Source: Rhabdophis nuchalis | Taxonomy: Eukaryota; Chordata; Lepidosauria; Squamata; Natricidae | NCBI GenBank assembly: GCA_039707465.1 | Contig: CM077647.1 | Coordinates: 172,110,663 to 172,174,662 of the forward strand | DNA: 64,000 nucleotides | Direction: 5' to 3' | In this document: piece by piece, positions 51,088 through 60,555 of the stretch | Layout of the letters: the number at the start of each line of letters is the position of its first letter | Position numbering within the stretch: the stretch's first letter is position 1 | Position numbers and translations under genes: made by a program | Notes under the pieces: model-generated | The model's database searches: none | The model's input: the letters and a program-made list of their open reading frames with translations, nothing else | What the model was told of the DNA's origin: nothing

Positions 51088-51500
51088 AGGCCTGCAGCCA
51101 TCTTTTCTTTTGGATCTTTGGCCTGCCACACCTTCTATTATTCTACTATGCATTTTCTATTGTGGGAAAATGGGAGAGGGGATTGTAAGGAGTTGCATAC
51201 TATGTAGCCATAGCAACATTCTTTCTAGACAGCCAAGGTCATCTTTTGTCTTTGCACCTCTGCATCTGACTGAAACTGGATGGGTGGAACTGCCAGCATG
51301 ACAGTGGAAGATTGGACCATGTGATGGGCTTGTGGGTGTGGAGGCAAGATCTTGAACTTTCAGCTAGGTGGGGAAAACTGGGAAGCTTTCAGATTAGGGT
51401 TTTCCCAGATGTGCCAACATGGCTCTCTTAATAAATTGAAACTTTGAGCAATACTTTTCCTTGGACTCTGATTTACTTTTGGATGCTGTTTGGAACCCTA
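51088..51500 (+). repeat. Unclassified ~420-bp interspersed repeat, copy 2
   Basis: It is co-linear with 43287-43707. It interrupts the OR4 intron inside ACTAGTTTCTGAAAGAGGATG (compare 53370-53392). AGTTTC at both edges may be a short target duplication. Confidence 0.6.
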
Positions 51501-51603
51501 AGAAATAGTTTCTGAAAGAGGATGTTACAAATTTGGCTAAATCTTGAGTCAATGAAGATTCCATGTTTTCTCCATTTCGGTGGCGTTATTTGAATACCCA
51601 TCC

Positions 51604-53155
51604 AAAAAGAAAGAGACGGCAGTGAGGCCCCTCCTCAAGAAGCCGTCCCTGGACCCAGCTTTATTAGAGAACTATCGTCCAGTCTCCAACCTTCACTTTC
51701 TGGTGAAGGTTGTTGAGAGTTTGGTGGCACAACAGTTTCTGCGACACCTGGAGGAAGTTGATTATCTAGACCCGCGCCAGTCCGACTTCCAACCCGGTCA
51801 AAGTACCGAGACGGCATTGGTCGCGTTGGTTGATGATCTCTGGAGGGCGCGGGATAGAGGTTATTCCTCTATCCTAGTCCTGTTAGACCTCTCGGCGGCT
51901 TTTGATACCATCGACCATGGTATCCTATTGCACCGACTGGGGGGGGGGTTGGGGCTGGGAGGCACCGTTTTGCGGTGGTTCTCGTCCTACCTCTCTGGTC
52001 GGTCGCAATATGTGTTGACGGGAGGGCAGAGGTCGACCTCGAGACCCCCCTTATGTGGGGTTCCTCAGGGGTCGGTCCTCTCGCCCCTCCTGCTTAACAC
52101 ATATATGAAGCTGCTGGGTGAGATCATCCGTGGTTTTGGGGTGGAGTACCATCTGTACACTGACGACACTCAGCTGTACATATCCACCCCGGACCACCCC
52201 AACGATGCCGCCGAAGTGCTGTCCCGGTGTTTGGAAGCCGTACGGATCTGGATGGGTGGCAACAAACTCAAGCTCAACCCTGCCAAGACTGAGTGGCTGT
52301 GGTTTCCGGCACCCCGGTTCAGCCAGATTACTCCAACTCTCGCCATTGGGGGCGAAACACTGGCCCCCGTGGAGAGGGCGCGCATGTGACGGCCGTGGCC
52401 AGGGGGGTGTTTCATCAGGTACGCCTGATGCGCCAATTGCGCCCCTTACTGGACCGGGCTGCCCTTCGCACAGTCACTCAAGCTCTTGTGACGTCCCGTC
52501 TCGGCTACTGTAATGCTCTCTACATGGGGCTTCCCTTGAGGTGCACTCGAAAGCTACAGCTAGTCCAAAACGCAGCCGCGCGGGTAATTACGGGAGCCAC
52601 CAGAAGCTCCCATATAACACCAATCCTGCGCGAGCTGCATTGGCTTCCTGTGGTCTTTCGGGTGCGCTTCAAGGTTCTGACGACCATCTTTAAAGCGCTC
52701 CATGGCTCGGGGCCTAGTTATATGCGAGACCGTCTCCTGCCCCATACATCCCTTAGACAGATACGCTCCACAGAGAGGGCCTTCTCAGGGTGCCGTCAGC
52801 CGGACAATGCCGACTGGCGACACCCAGGGAAAGAGCCTTCCCTGCCCTTTGGAACGACCTACCCCCTGAACTCCGGACCATCACCGACCTCCGCCTCTTC
52901 CGCCAATGTCTAAAGACATACTTTTTTCATCAAGCCGGCCTAGCCTAACCTCCCATGGGGACTTTTAGAAAAGTTTTAAATTGGGTTTTTAATAATTGGT
53001 TTTAGCATAGGATCGGGATTATTTAATATATATTTTAAATTATTTATCTATTTTCTATTTTGTATATCTTTTAAATCTCCTGTGCGCCGTCCTGGGTCCT
53101 CTGCGGAGAAGGGCGGGATATAAATGTAATAAAATAAAATAAATAAATAAAAGAC
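51604..53155 (+). mobile_element. L2-like LINE, RT to 3' end (copy G)
   Basis: The first frame (51619-52389) encodes RT with LDLSAAFDTIDHGILLHRL and [14 protein letters not shown]. Motif C reads YTDDTQLY, not YADD. A deletion of about 55 bp near 52385, relative to copy B, shifts the frame. The second frame (about 52383-52913) gives the C-terminal region with a further short loss near 52835. The 3'UTR has CCGTCCTGGGTCCTCTGCGG and GGCGGGATATAAAT, then an (AAATA)n-like tail to 53155. It is dead. Confidence 0.88.
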
Positions 53156-53324
53156 TTCATTGTTTGTTTAAGATCTTGGAATCTTGTGCTTATTTATATC
53201 AAATAGTGTTTGTTTGATTGTGGCCTCATATGGTATCAGTAATGGGCCTCTAGTCATCATAACAGATAATCAAATACACATATTTAATTTCAGCAACGGT
53301 AGGTACACGTAACCTTTGTTTCTT

Positions 53325-53605
53325 TGATGTGTAAATTCACTGTTGTGTTCTCCATGTTGAAGTCATCACACTAGTTTCTGAAAGAGGATGTTAAAATAAT
53401 GAAAATGAAAATAATGAAGTCTTGTGGATGGGTATTCAAATAATGCAACCGAAATGGAGAAAACATGGAATCTTCATTGACTCATTGAGTTGATGTGTAA
53501 ATTCACTGTTGTGTTCTCCATGTTGAAGTCATAACACTAGTTTCTGAAAGAGTATGTTACAAATTTGGCTAAATCCTGAGTCAATGAAGATTCCATATTT
53601 TCTCT
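53325..53605 (+). other. Rearranged distal OR4 intron (direct and inverted copies)
   Basis: A block GATGTGTAAATTCACTGTTG... CTAGTTTCTGAAAGAG occurs twice (53329-53392 and 53492-53556). Between them, 53426-53484 is the reverse complement of 51545-51603. The final part leads to the true acceptor TCTCTCTTTGTAACAG (AG at 53615-53616). Confidence 0.75.
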
Positions 53606-53625
53606 CTTTGTAACAGAAGAGGAAG

Positions 53626-54567
53626 ATGAATGTGACCAATTGCAGAAGAACAACTGAATTTATTCTGGTTGGATTGCCAGTGATTGTAGGAATGGAAAGG
53701 ATGGTGTATGCTGGTGTCTTTCTTCTCTATCTGTTGTGCCTGATGGGCAACGGGCTCATCATTATGATGGTAATCAAGGACCACCATCTCCAGAAGCCCA
53801 TGTATTTCTTCCTTAGCAACCTTTCCTTCAAAGACATCGGACACACCACAACCTTCATACCCAAGCTGTTGTTCAATTATGCCTCTTCCAACAATTCCAT
53901 CTGTTTCTATTGTTGTTTAATACAATTTTTCTTCTATTTCCTTTTTGGAATCACTGAATTTTTCATCATCACTTTGATATCGTTGGATAGATATTTAGCC
54001 ATTTGCCACCCTTTGAGACATGCCACTATCATGCATTCAAGGATCTGCCTTAAGCTGTCAATATTAGCCTGGTTTGGGGGATTTTCGGCCATGGTTTGCT
54101 TTGTCGTGATGACTGCAAACTTGCCTTACTGCACTTCCAACATTATCAATCATTACTTTTGTGATGTTGGACCCATGTTGAAGACTGCAGGAGGAGATTC
54201 AAGTCTTATTGAACTCCTTGTCTTCCTCCTTGTTGCGGTCTTGATAATGTCCTCCCTGGTTTTCACCCTCATTTCTTACCTCTTCATCCTCTGCACCATT
54301 CTTCGAATGCCTTCAACCTCCAGTCAGCAGAAGGCCTTTTCGACCTGTGCTTCCCATCTGGTTGTGGTCACCATTCTGTACGGATCGGTCTTTTTTGTCT
54401 ACTTAAGACCTACTGTCAAAAATTCTTATTTCAGTACGATGAAGTCCGTCTCCATATTGTACACCATGATCACTCCTATGCTCAATCCATTCATCTACAC
54501 CATCAGGAACAATGAAATGAAGGATTCTGTACGCAGAATACTAGGAAGAAAAATTCTAGATCCATGA
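53626..54567 (+). CDS. Olfactory receptor OR4 (intact, class II type)
   Basis: A 313-residue receptor whose ATG lies 10 bases after the AG acceptor at 53615-53616. Seen: sequon NCR is not glycosylatable, but NVT at residues 2-4 is a sequon; LMGNGLIIMMVI (TM1), PMYFFLSNLS (TM2), LISLDRYLAICHPLR (TM3 end), KAFSTCASHL (TM6) and NPFIYTIRN (TM7). Cys-rich FYCC begins TM3. No lesion. It is most similar to OR3 among the neighbours (shared KDHHLQKP-like loop, SNNSICFYCC, NNE.KDSV tail). The odorant ligand is unknown. Confidence 0.93.
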   Translation: MNVTNCRRTTEFILVGLPVIVGMERMVYAGVFLLYLLCLMGNGLIIMMVIKDHHLQKPMYFFLSNLSFKDIGHTTTFIPKLLFNYASSNNSICFYCCLIQFFFYFLFGITEFFIITLISLDRYLAICHPLRHATIMHSRICLKLSILAWFGGFSAMVCFVVMTANLPYCTSNIINHYFCDVGPMLKTAGGDSSLIELLVFLLVAVLIMSSLVFTLISYLFILCTILRMPSTSSQQKAFSTCASHLVVVTILYGSVFFVYLRPTVKNSYFSTMKSVSILYTMITPMLNPFIYTIRNNEMKDSVRRILGRKILDP

Positions 54568-54589
54568 AGCCTTTAAGTATATCGGGGAA

Positions 54590-54909
54590 AATAATCAACT
54601 ATACCATACAGTTAGAAAATTGGGAAAAATTATAAATTTTAAATTGACATTGTTGGCAATATCCAGAGAAAATTTATATCAAATGTTTTATTGTTGGCAT
54701 TTGCCCCCAGCAAGATTAGCCAAAATGTTTCCAAATAGATCAGAGGACTGTTGGAAATGTAAACAGAAGCTGGGAACATATTACCACATGTGGTGGACAT
54801 GCCCAGAAGTAAAGAAAAATTGGATAAGAATAAGAAAGTGGCTAGAGGAAATAACCAAACACCAAATAGAATTAAAACTGGAGCTCTTATTGTTAGGCAT
54901 ACTAGAATA
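54590..54909 (+). mobile_element. L1 LINE ORF2 C-terminal fragment
   Basis: The open frame 54620-54909 reads SRENLYQMFYCWHLPPARLA, then CWKCKQKLGTYYHMWWTC (CX2CX8HX4C), then IELKLELLLLGILE, where it is cut off by a pentanucleotide tract. There is no L1 3'UTR or tail. The upstream edge is 25 bp after the OR4 stop codon. Confidence 0.85.
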
Positions 54910-55147
54910 GGGTAGGATAGGATAAAGAATAAAGAACAGTGTAGTATAGTATAGTATAGTATAGTATAGTATAGTATAGTATAGTATAGTATAGTATAGT
55001 ATAGTATAGTATAGTATAGTATAGTATAGTATAAAATATGGCATAGGAAAGGATAGGATAGAATAGAATAGTGTTAGAAGGGACCTTGGAGGTCTTCTAG
55101 TCCAGCCCCCTGCTTATGCAGGAAACCCTATACCATTTGAGACAAAC
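54906..55147 (-). mobile_element. CR1 LINE 3' end with ATAGT tail
   Basis: A (TAGTA)n array (54943-55033) is flanked by ATAGG/ATAGA units, then GTTAGAAGGGACCTTGGAGG, GTCTTCTAGTCCAGCCCCCTG. This is the minus-strand CR1 terminus with an expanded tail. It abuts the cut L1 on its left. Confidence 0.82.
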
Positions 55148-56232
55148 ACCACGTACCTGGCTGCTGGGTGCATGGCAGCAGCCCTGCCCGAGCTGCTTGA
55201 CGTGATTGCCGGGGTGGCGGTTGGTATCCCTAGGCCAGGGGTCTGCAAAGTTTGCTCTTTTAAGACTGGTGGACTTCAACTCCCAGAATTCCCCAGCCAG
55301 CCTCGCTGGCTGGGGAATTCTGGGAGTTGAAGTCCACCAGTCTTAAAAGAGCAAACTTTGCAGACCCGTGCCCTAGGCTTATCGTCATGGGGGATTTCAA
55401 CCTGTCATCTGCTGGCGAAGCATCGGAGGTACCTCGGGAGTTCATGGCCTCCATTACAGCCATGAACCTGACCCAATTAGTTCAAGGCCCCACGCACATC
55501 GGGGGATACACCCTGGATTTGATTTTTGTCTCTGGTCAGTGGTTGAAGAATCTGGGAAGAGGGGATATAGCCATTGAACCCTTGTCATGGTCAGATCACT
55601 CACTTCTTTGGGTGGACTTCCAATCCACTACACCCCCACCCCCGCAGGGAGGCGGAACCCACTAGGTGGTTCCGCCCCAGGCACCTGATGGACCCTCATA
55701 GGCTCCTAACAGAGCTTGGGCCACTCCCTGAGGCTATGGCTCACGACTTGGCTGGAGAACTGGGGGCCGCATGGGACAGGGCGGTTGCTGGGGCTCTGGA
55801 CCGCGTCGTGCCTTTGCAGCCTCTGATCCGGTGCCGAACCCAGTTGGCTCCTTGGTTCTCTGAGAAGTTGAGAGAGATGAAGTGCTAGAAAAGACACCTA
55901 GAGAGCAGTTGGAGGGCTAGCCATTCCGAATCTGATCGGAGACTGGTGGGGTCTTATATCAAGACCTATCTAGTGCCCGGGAGGTTACACAAGGCTAGCT
56001 CCAGGGTATTATCAATGCTTCTTTGAGAGAGGGTTTCTTCCCCACCGCTTTGAAAGATCTGGTGGTGAGGCCCCTTCTCAAGAAGCCTTCCCTGGACCTG
56101 GCACTTTTGGCAAACTATCATCCAGTCTCCAACCTTCACTTTGTGGGAAAGGCTGTTGAGAGTGTGTTGGCACAACAGCTTCCCAGGTACCTGGATGAAG
56201 CGGTCTATCTTGATCCGTACCAGTCGGGTTTC
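55148..56232 (+). mobile_element. L2-like LINE endonuclease to early RT (degenerate)
   Basis: Homology starts with TACCTGGCTGCTGGGTGCAT (endonuclease). After the MITE at 55236-55370 it continues IVMGDFNLSSAGEASEVPR, GPTHIGGYTLDLIF, SWSDHSLLWVDF, FRPRHLMDPH, LREMKC then a stop. The RT start LLKKPSLDLALLANYHPVSN follows near 56080, and the match ends at YQSGF (56230). Several stops and a linker deletion near 55975 are present. Confidence 0.85.
55236..55370. mobile_element. Palindromic hAT-type MITE (135 bp)
   Basis: Two arms of about 60 bp are perfect or near-perfect reverse complements (GTCTGCAAAGTTTGCTCTTT ... GGCTGG, and back) around a CTCGCT centre near 55300. The termini are CAGGGGTCTGC and GCAGACCCGTG. 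The 8-bp target duplication CCCTAGGC is at 55228-55235 and 55371-55378. It sits inside the L2-like relic. Confidence 0.9.
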
Positions 56233-56320
56233 AGAGGGAAGATTGACCAACATTCAAATTGAAGGCAACTTTTGTGGGAAAGGAAGTGGAAGAAAGAATA
56301 ACAAAATAACAGAGTTATTC
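56233..56320 (+). mobile_element. CR1-associated repeat fragment
   Basis: GGGAAGATTGACCAACATTC, AACTTTTGTGGGAAAGGAAG and AATAACAGAGTT match 60692-60775, where the sequence continues into the CR1-like GGAAGGGACATTGGAGGTCATC. Confidence 0.6.
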
Positions 56321-56473
56321 CGTCGGTACGGAAGCCCCCCGCAGCCGCTCGTCCGGTAGGGAGTTAACCCAAACTCCCTGGACCCCCCTGGGGGGCCAGC
56401 TGAAAAAGCAAGCTGCAGGAGCGCCCGAAAGCACTTCTGTTGCCGTCGAGAACCGGAAATGAAGTCTCGGTCC
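56321..56473. other. Unassigned G+C-rich segment
   Basis: It contains CGGTACGGAAGCCCCCCGC, GGACCCCCCTGGGGGGCC and CGAGAACCGGAAATGAAGTC. It is unlike its A/T-rich neighbours and resembles a retroelement 5' leader in composition, but has no clear match here. Confidence 0.3.
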
Positions 56474-56543
56474 AGACATTTGTGAATGTGTAATACAGGA
56501 TTGAGATAAACAAATACCTGGGCAACATCAGGTTAACAGCTAG
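56474..56543 (+). mobile_element. Helitron 3' end (second family), truncated
   Basis: CAGACATTTGTGAATGTGTAATAC...CCTGGGCAACATCAGGTTAACAG then CTAG (56540-56543) before T. It matches the 3' end of the Helitron at 61634-62035. Confidence 0.6.
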
Positions 56544-57269
56544 TCAAGGATATGATTCGGGGCAGGTTGGTGATTCCATAGCAGTTGGATCATTAAGGTT
56601 ATCACAATGTACTGAGTTTATATTGTAATGTGTTTCCAATAAAGTTTACTTTCTAGATCTTTCTCCTTGAATTGCAATATTGGTGTACATAAAAGGAAGA
56701 GTTAACAATATACAGGAGACTCTATTTTTGGGAATGACACTTGGACTTTGGTCCAAATAAAACTAGGCATTAATTTTTTATTTATTTTTATTTATCAAAT
56801 GTATATACCATGCCTATCTCCCAATGGGACTCAGGGCGGTGCACAGGAAAGGAATAAAATGTAAAAACAATAAATACAGAATATTAAAAATGCATTAAAT
56901 TAAGAATCATGCTGTTTACCTGTATTCTGAGCATAATTTATGAATATTTATGGGAATTGAGAGACTAACATCTCTAGAAATGGTATCTCAATTGTCTGTA
57001 GAAACTGGAGCACTGAAGTTTATAAAACTTTCAATTTCTGCAATTGAAGAAGAATGGAAACTAGCCAAACCACAAAAAAGTTGCATAGTTTATAGTTGCT
57101 TTGCTTCCAGAGGACCTCCTAACATGGGATGAGCTTGAAGTTTTATCCAAAGGTTACCAGCCTCAAGTATATTCTAGTTACAGTGTTCAAATGCTCATGG
57201 GAAATTAAAGGCAAATATCCTTAGAGACTGCATTATAAGCTTTCGCAAAGAAGAAGAAAATCAACTTTC
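56544..57269 (+). promoter_or_regulatory. Conserved OR upstream block (OR5 unit)
   Basis: Bases 56544-56755 are shared with 62036-62242 (GGTGATTCCATA, GAGTTTATATTGTAATGTGTTT, AATAAAGTTTACTTTCTAGATC). An L2-like 3' terminus (minus) lies at 56777-56905. After it, ATCATGCTGTTTACC, GGGAATTGAGAGACTAAC and CCAGAGGACCTCCTAAC match the OR3 and OR1 blocks. Regulatory function is inferred from recurrence alone. Confidence 0.45.
56777..56905 (-). mobile_element. L2-like LINE 3' terminus
   Basis: ATCTCCCAATGGGACTCAGGGCGGTGCACAGGAAAGG preceded by ATTTTTATTTATC, the minus-strand 3' hairpin and tail of an L2-like LINE. Confidence 0.72.
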
Positions 57270-57444
57270 CATGATGCAATTTCTAGAGATTCTTTATATA
57301 TTAAGAAATTAATTTTTCATGAAGTCTGCCATTCCCCCCATTAAATAATGTTTCTGCAAAACTTTGTCTTGGTGAATGGATGGTGAGATGTAGCAGAAGC
57401 CACTTGATGAAGAAAAGGTGGTAATGAAGGAAGAAGAAGGCAAG
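57270..57444 (+). ncRNA. Candidate OR5 leader exon with donor
   Basis: Diverged leader: CATGATGCAATTTCTAGAG, TTCATGAAGTCTGCCATTC, ACTTTGTCTTGGTGAATGGATG, GGAAGAAGAAGGCAAG then GTAAGT at 57445 (strong donor). OR5 begins 0.9 kb downstream, behind TTTGGTAG. Confidence 0.5.
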
Positions 57445-57669
57445 GTAAGTGTGTGGAACTCTTTAGAATATAATAGAAGAACTTGATTGTCACTTTGATT
57501 TTACATTGATTGTCATACATTAAAAAGAAATTTTGTTGCTCAATGGGTCACCATCTCTAATGCACACTATATAAACTATATAAACATGACAAGATAAATA
57601 ATTACAACATTATTCATATGCCCACCTATATTATATGACACAGAGAAACATCACAATCTAGTTTTGGAT

Positions 57670-57985
57670 GTATGTATGTTATGGGGAGAAAATAGAATCT
57701 TGTGAGTTTACCAGACAGATGGCATAAGGAACAAAGCCGTTACAGAATCTGGTAGTCCTGCTAAAAATACTTGGAAACCCCTTCCCAGAGAGAAGCAAAA
57801 GAAAAAGACTGTTAAGTGGCAGTCTGGGGTCTCTAAAAATGCTTTGAACTCTAAGCACATAGTGCTTATGAGCAGTATCCTGATTAACAGGAAGCAAGTT
57901 TCCTATAATCTCTGCTGTCTTTACCACTCTCTCTATGGACTTTCTATCTAAAATCCAAAACTGCAAAATACCAAAAATGATCATT
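57670..57985 (-). mobile_element. LINE-derived 3' fragment, family uncertain
   Basis: AACAAAGCCGTTACAGAATCTGG, ACTTGGAAACCCCTTCCCAG and CTCTAAGCACATAGTGCTTATG resemble CR1/L3-like LINE sequence on the minus strand. No frame is intact. Confidence 0.4.
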
Positions 57986-58002
57986 TTACTTTTGTCTAGT
58001 AT

Positions 58003-58106
58003 TTAGATTTTAGGAAAAGCCAGAGACTTTATTCTTAATACTTTCCACACTGCTTCCATCACTTCATTGTTCCTAATAGTGTAAGTAAAAGGATTAATAA
58101 TAATAA
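58003..58106 (-). pseudogene. Antisense OR relic (TM7 and C-tail only)
   Basis: The minus strand encodes NPFTYTIRNNEVMEAVWKVL followed by RIKSLAFPKI and a stop at 58005-58003, i.e. TM7 end plus cytoplasmic tail of an OR. It is in the opposite orientation to every other OR here. Its upstream side is cut by a LINE-like terminus with (AAT)n at 58107-58118. The tail resembles OR1 more than OR5. Confidence 0.85.
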
Positions 58107-58338
58107 TAATCTTTATTGTCATTGTACTAAAATTACAATGAAATTGGAAATTAAGTATTAATGATCCTCTTTCAGGCAAGATCTCATATCTCATATATCT
58201 CATCTCTGGTTAGAAAACATAGATTTTTTCATAGCATACCTTTATTAACAAAGCTATGCCACAAGAAATAAGGACCAGAAATATAGCAAGAGGTTGACTC
58301 AATTCAAATTCTGATTGCTTTGGTAGGTAAAGGGGAGG

Positions 58339-59304
58339 ATGGATTTGACCAACTGCACAAGACCTGCCTATTTCCTCCTGGTTGGATTGTCCACATTTGG
58401 GACCATGGAAAGCATGATGTACGCCAGTGTCTTTCTCCTCTACCTCCTGAGTCTGATGGGCAACGGGCTCATCATTATGATGGTAATCGTGGACCGCCAT
58501 CTCCAAAAGCCCATGTATTTCTTCCTTAGCAATCTTTCCTTTATAGATATCGGACACACCACATCCTTCATACCCAAGCTGTTGCTCAATTACCTCTCTG
58601 CTAGCAATACCATCTGTTTTTACTGCTGCGTGATTCAGTTGTGCTTCTATTTTCTTTTCGGCGTCTCCGAATTTTTCATCATCACTTTGATATCCTTGGA
58701 CAGATACGTGGCCATTTGCCATCCTTTGAGATATACCACCATTATGACTTCAGGGGTCTGCCTCAAACTGGCAATAGGAGCCTGGCTAGGAGGTTTTACC
58801 TCCATCATTTGTCAGGTAGTCCTGGTTGCCAACTTACCCTACTGCGCTTCCAACATTATCAATCATTTCTTTTGTGATGCTGGACCTGTATTGAAGATTG
58901 CCGGTGGGGACACACACATCATTGAAACCCTTGGTTTCCTAGTTTCTGTGGTGGTGATCATGTCCTCCTTGCTTTTCACCCTTGTTTCTTACCTCTTCAT
59001 CATCTTCACCATCCTTCAAATGCCTTCAACCTCCAGACAGCAGAAGGCTTTTTCTACCTGTGCTTCACACCTGATTGTAGTTTTCATTTTGTACGGCTCG
59101 GTCTTTTTTGTCTACCTACGGCCGACAGTCAAGAACTCTTCCTTCAAGGTGATGAAGGTGGTCTCCGTTGTCTACACGATGATCACCCCTGTGCTCAACC
59201 CTTTCATCTACACCATTAGGAACAATGAAGTGAAAGAGGCTGTTCAGAAAATGATAGCCAGAAAGGTTCCAGCACTCTCCTGTGGTAAAAGGAACAGGAG
59301 TTGA
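58339..59304 (+). CDS. Olfactory receptor OR5 (intact, class II type)
   Basis: A 321-residue receptor, the closest paralogue of OR2: about 24 substitutions, no indels, and the last ~40 residues identical. Seen: NCT sequon at 5-7, GNGLIIMMVI (TM1), PMYFFLSNLS 58-67, SLDRYVAICHPLRY 119-132, KAFSTCASHL 236-245, NPFIYTIRN 287-295. Differences cluster in TM1-TM6 (for example residues 29, 34, 69, 77, 107, 180, 209, 218), where ligand contacts usually lie. The 5' flank (from about 58155) and the 3' flank (to 59453) are shared with OR2. No lesion. The ligand is unknown. Confidence 0.93.
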   Translation: MDLTNCTRPAYFLLVGLSTFGTMESMMYASVFLLYLLSLMGNGLIIMMVIVDRHLQKPMYFFLSNLSFIDIGHTTSFIPKLLLNYLSASNTICFYCCVIQLCFYFLFGVSEFFIITLISLDRYVAICHPLRYTTIMTSGVCLKLAIGAWLGGFTSIICQVVLVANLPYCASNIINHFFCDAGPVLKIAGGDTHIIETLGFLVSVVVIMSSLLFTLVSYLFIIFTILQMPSTSRQQKAFSTCASHLIVVFILYGSVFFVYLRPTVKNSSFKVMKVVSVVYTMITPVLNPFIYTIRNNEVKEAVQKMIARKVPALSCGKRNRS

Positions 59305-59453
59305 TCCCATTTTCAAGGAAATTTCCTGAAGACAGAACAAAATCTAAACTCTACGTTCTAACCTTATGTCCTTTTTGAAGGTCTCTTCTATTTGTATGCG
59401 TTCCTTCCAATTGGGGGAAATGCCAGAAAGAGGAATCAATATTGTTGAAATAT

Positions 59454-59690
59454 TTCAACTAGACACAAGGACAGTTTTCCCCCTGAATGCCACCACTCTG
59501 CTTAACAACTAATTCCCACAACACTGTCAATAATTTACTAAGACTGTATTACTATAATTCTTCTCTTCCCTCCTAGTATCTATCTCTCTCCACTTATGAC
59601 TATAACCACATTGCTTTTATCTTTCAATTTATATTGTGTTTATTTATTTCCTAGTATAATTTGATAGCTTACTAGTAACCTTGACTATCA
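59454..59690. other. Sequence after the OR5 duplicated segment
   Basis: GACACAAGGACAGTTTTCCC, then CTTAACAACTAATTCC is LINE-like (continuous with the next entry). There is no gene. The homology to the OR2 flank stops at about 59453. Confidence 0.4.
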
Positions 59691-59910
59691 CTAATTGTTG
59701 TATTATTTTATTCTTGATGAATGCATTTTATTCTTATGTACACTGAGAGCATTTGCACTAAAGACAAATTCCTTGTATGTCCAATCACAGTTGGCCAATA
59801 AAGAATTCTATTCTATTCTATTCTATTCTATTCTATTCTATTCTATTCTATTCTATTCCATCCCATCCCATCCCATCCCATCCCATCCCATCCCATCCCA
59901 TCCCATCCTA
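59691..59910 (+). mobile_element. CR1/L3-like snake LINE 3' end with pentanucleotide tail
   Basis: TTATGTACACTGAGAGCATTTG, AGACAAATTCCTTGTATGTCC and GGCCAATAAAGAATTCTATTC lead into (TTCTA)n (59806-59857) and then (CCCAT)n (59858-59907). It is the + strand counterpart of 25015-25795. Confidence 0.72.
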
Positions 59911-60049
59911 TTGTATATTGTGTGCTACCAAGAATTATTATAGAGTTGGGCAATTTTAGAAACTAAGTAACTAATTATATAAATAAATAAATACTTACTC
60001 ACCTTTTTTCCATAATATGCTTTTCTGATTTCTAGAATTTCACTTTAAG

Positions 60050-60196
60050 AGCTGTGGTGGTGCAGTGGTTAGTACGCAGTACTGCAAACGGACTCTGCTC
60101 ATAGCCAGGAGTTTGATCTTGACCAGGTCAAGGTTGACAATGTAAACCACTTAGAAAAAGCTGTAAAACGGTATATAAACTTGAATGATATTGCTA
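60050..60196 (+). mobile_element. tRNA-derived SINE, internally deleted
   Basis: GAGCTGTGGTGGTGCAGTGG, GTACTGCAAACGGACTCTGC, GTAAACCACTTAGAAAAAGC, GGTATATAAACTTG and GATATTGCTATT. Same family as 14365-14598, with the middle lost. Confidence 0.7.
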
Positions 60197-60555
60197 TTTT
60201 ACTACATTGTTTGCCTAAAGTAATATGTTTTCAAATGGTAGTTTTGAGAATATGAACCTAATTATTGCTGGGAATTGAATTCGAAGAAAGAGATGGCCAA
60301 CACATATTTATATTACATACATATAAAACAGTTTAAAAAAAACACGTTTTTACTATTTCCTTCTATACAACATTTCCACATCAGTATACATCCATTGTAT
60401 ATGCATTTCTCCCTCCTTGTTTCGATTTCTCTTTGTCTATACATATGATTCTAATGTTTTTTAAAAAATACATACTAATATATACATTCCTTAAATTAAA
60501 TCCTTCATTGTATGTCATTCCCATTTATACATGCTTGTTCATCTCTACATATACA

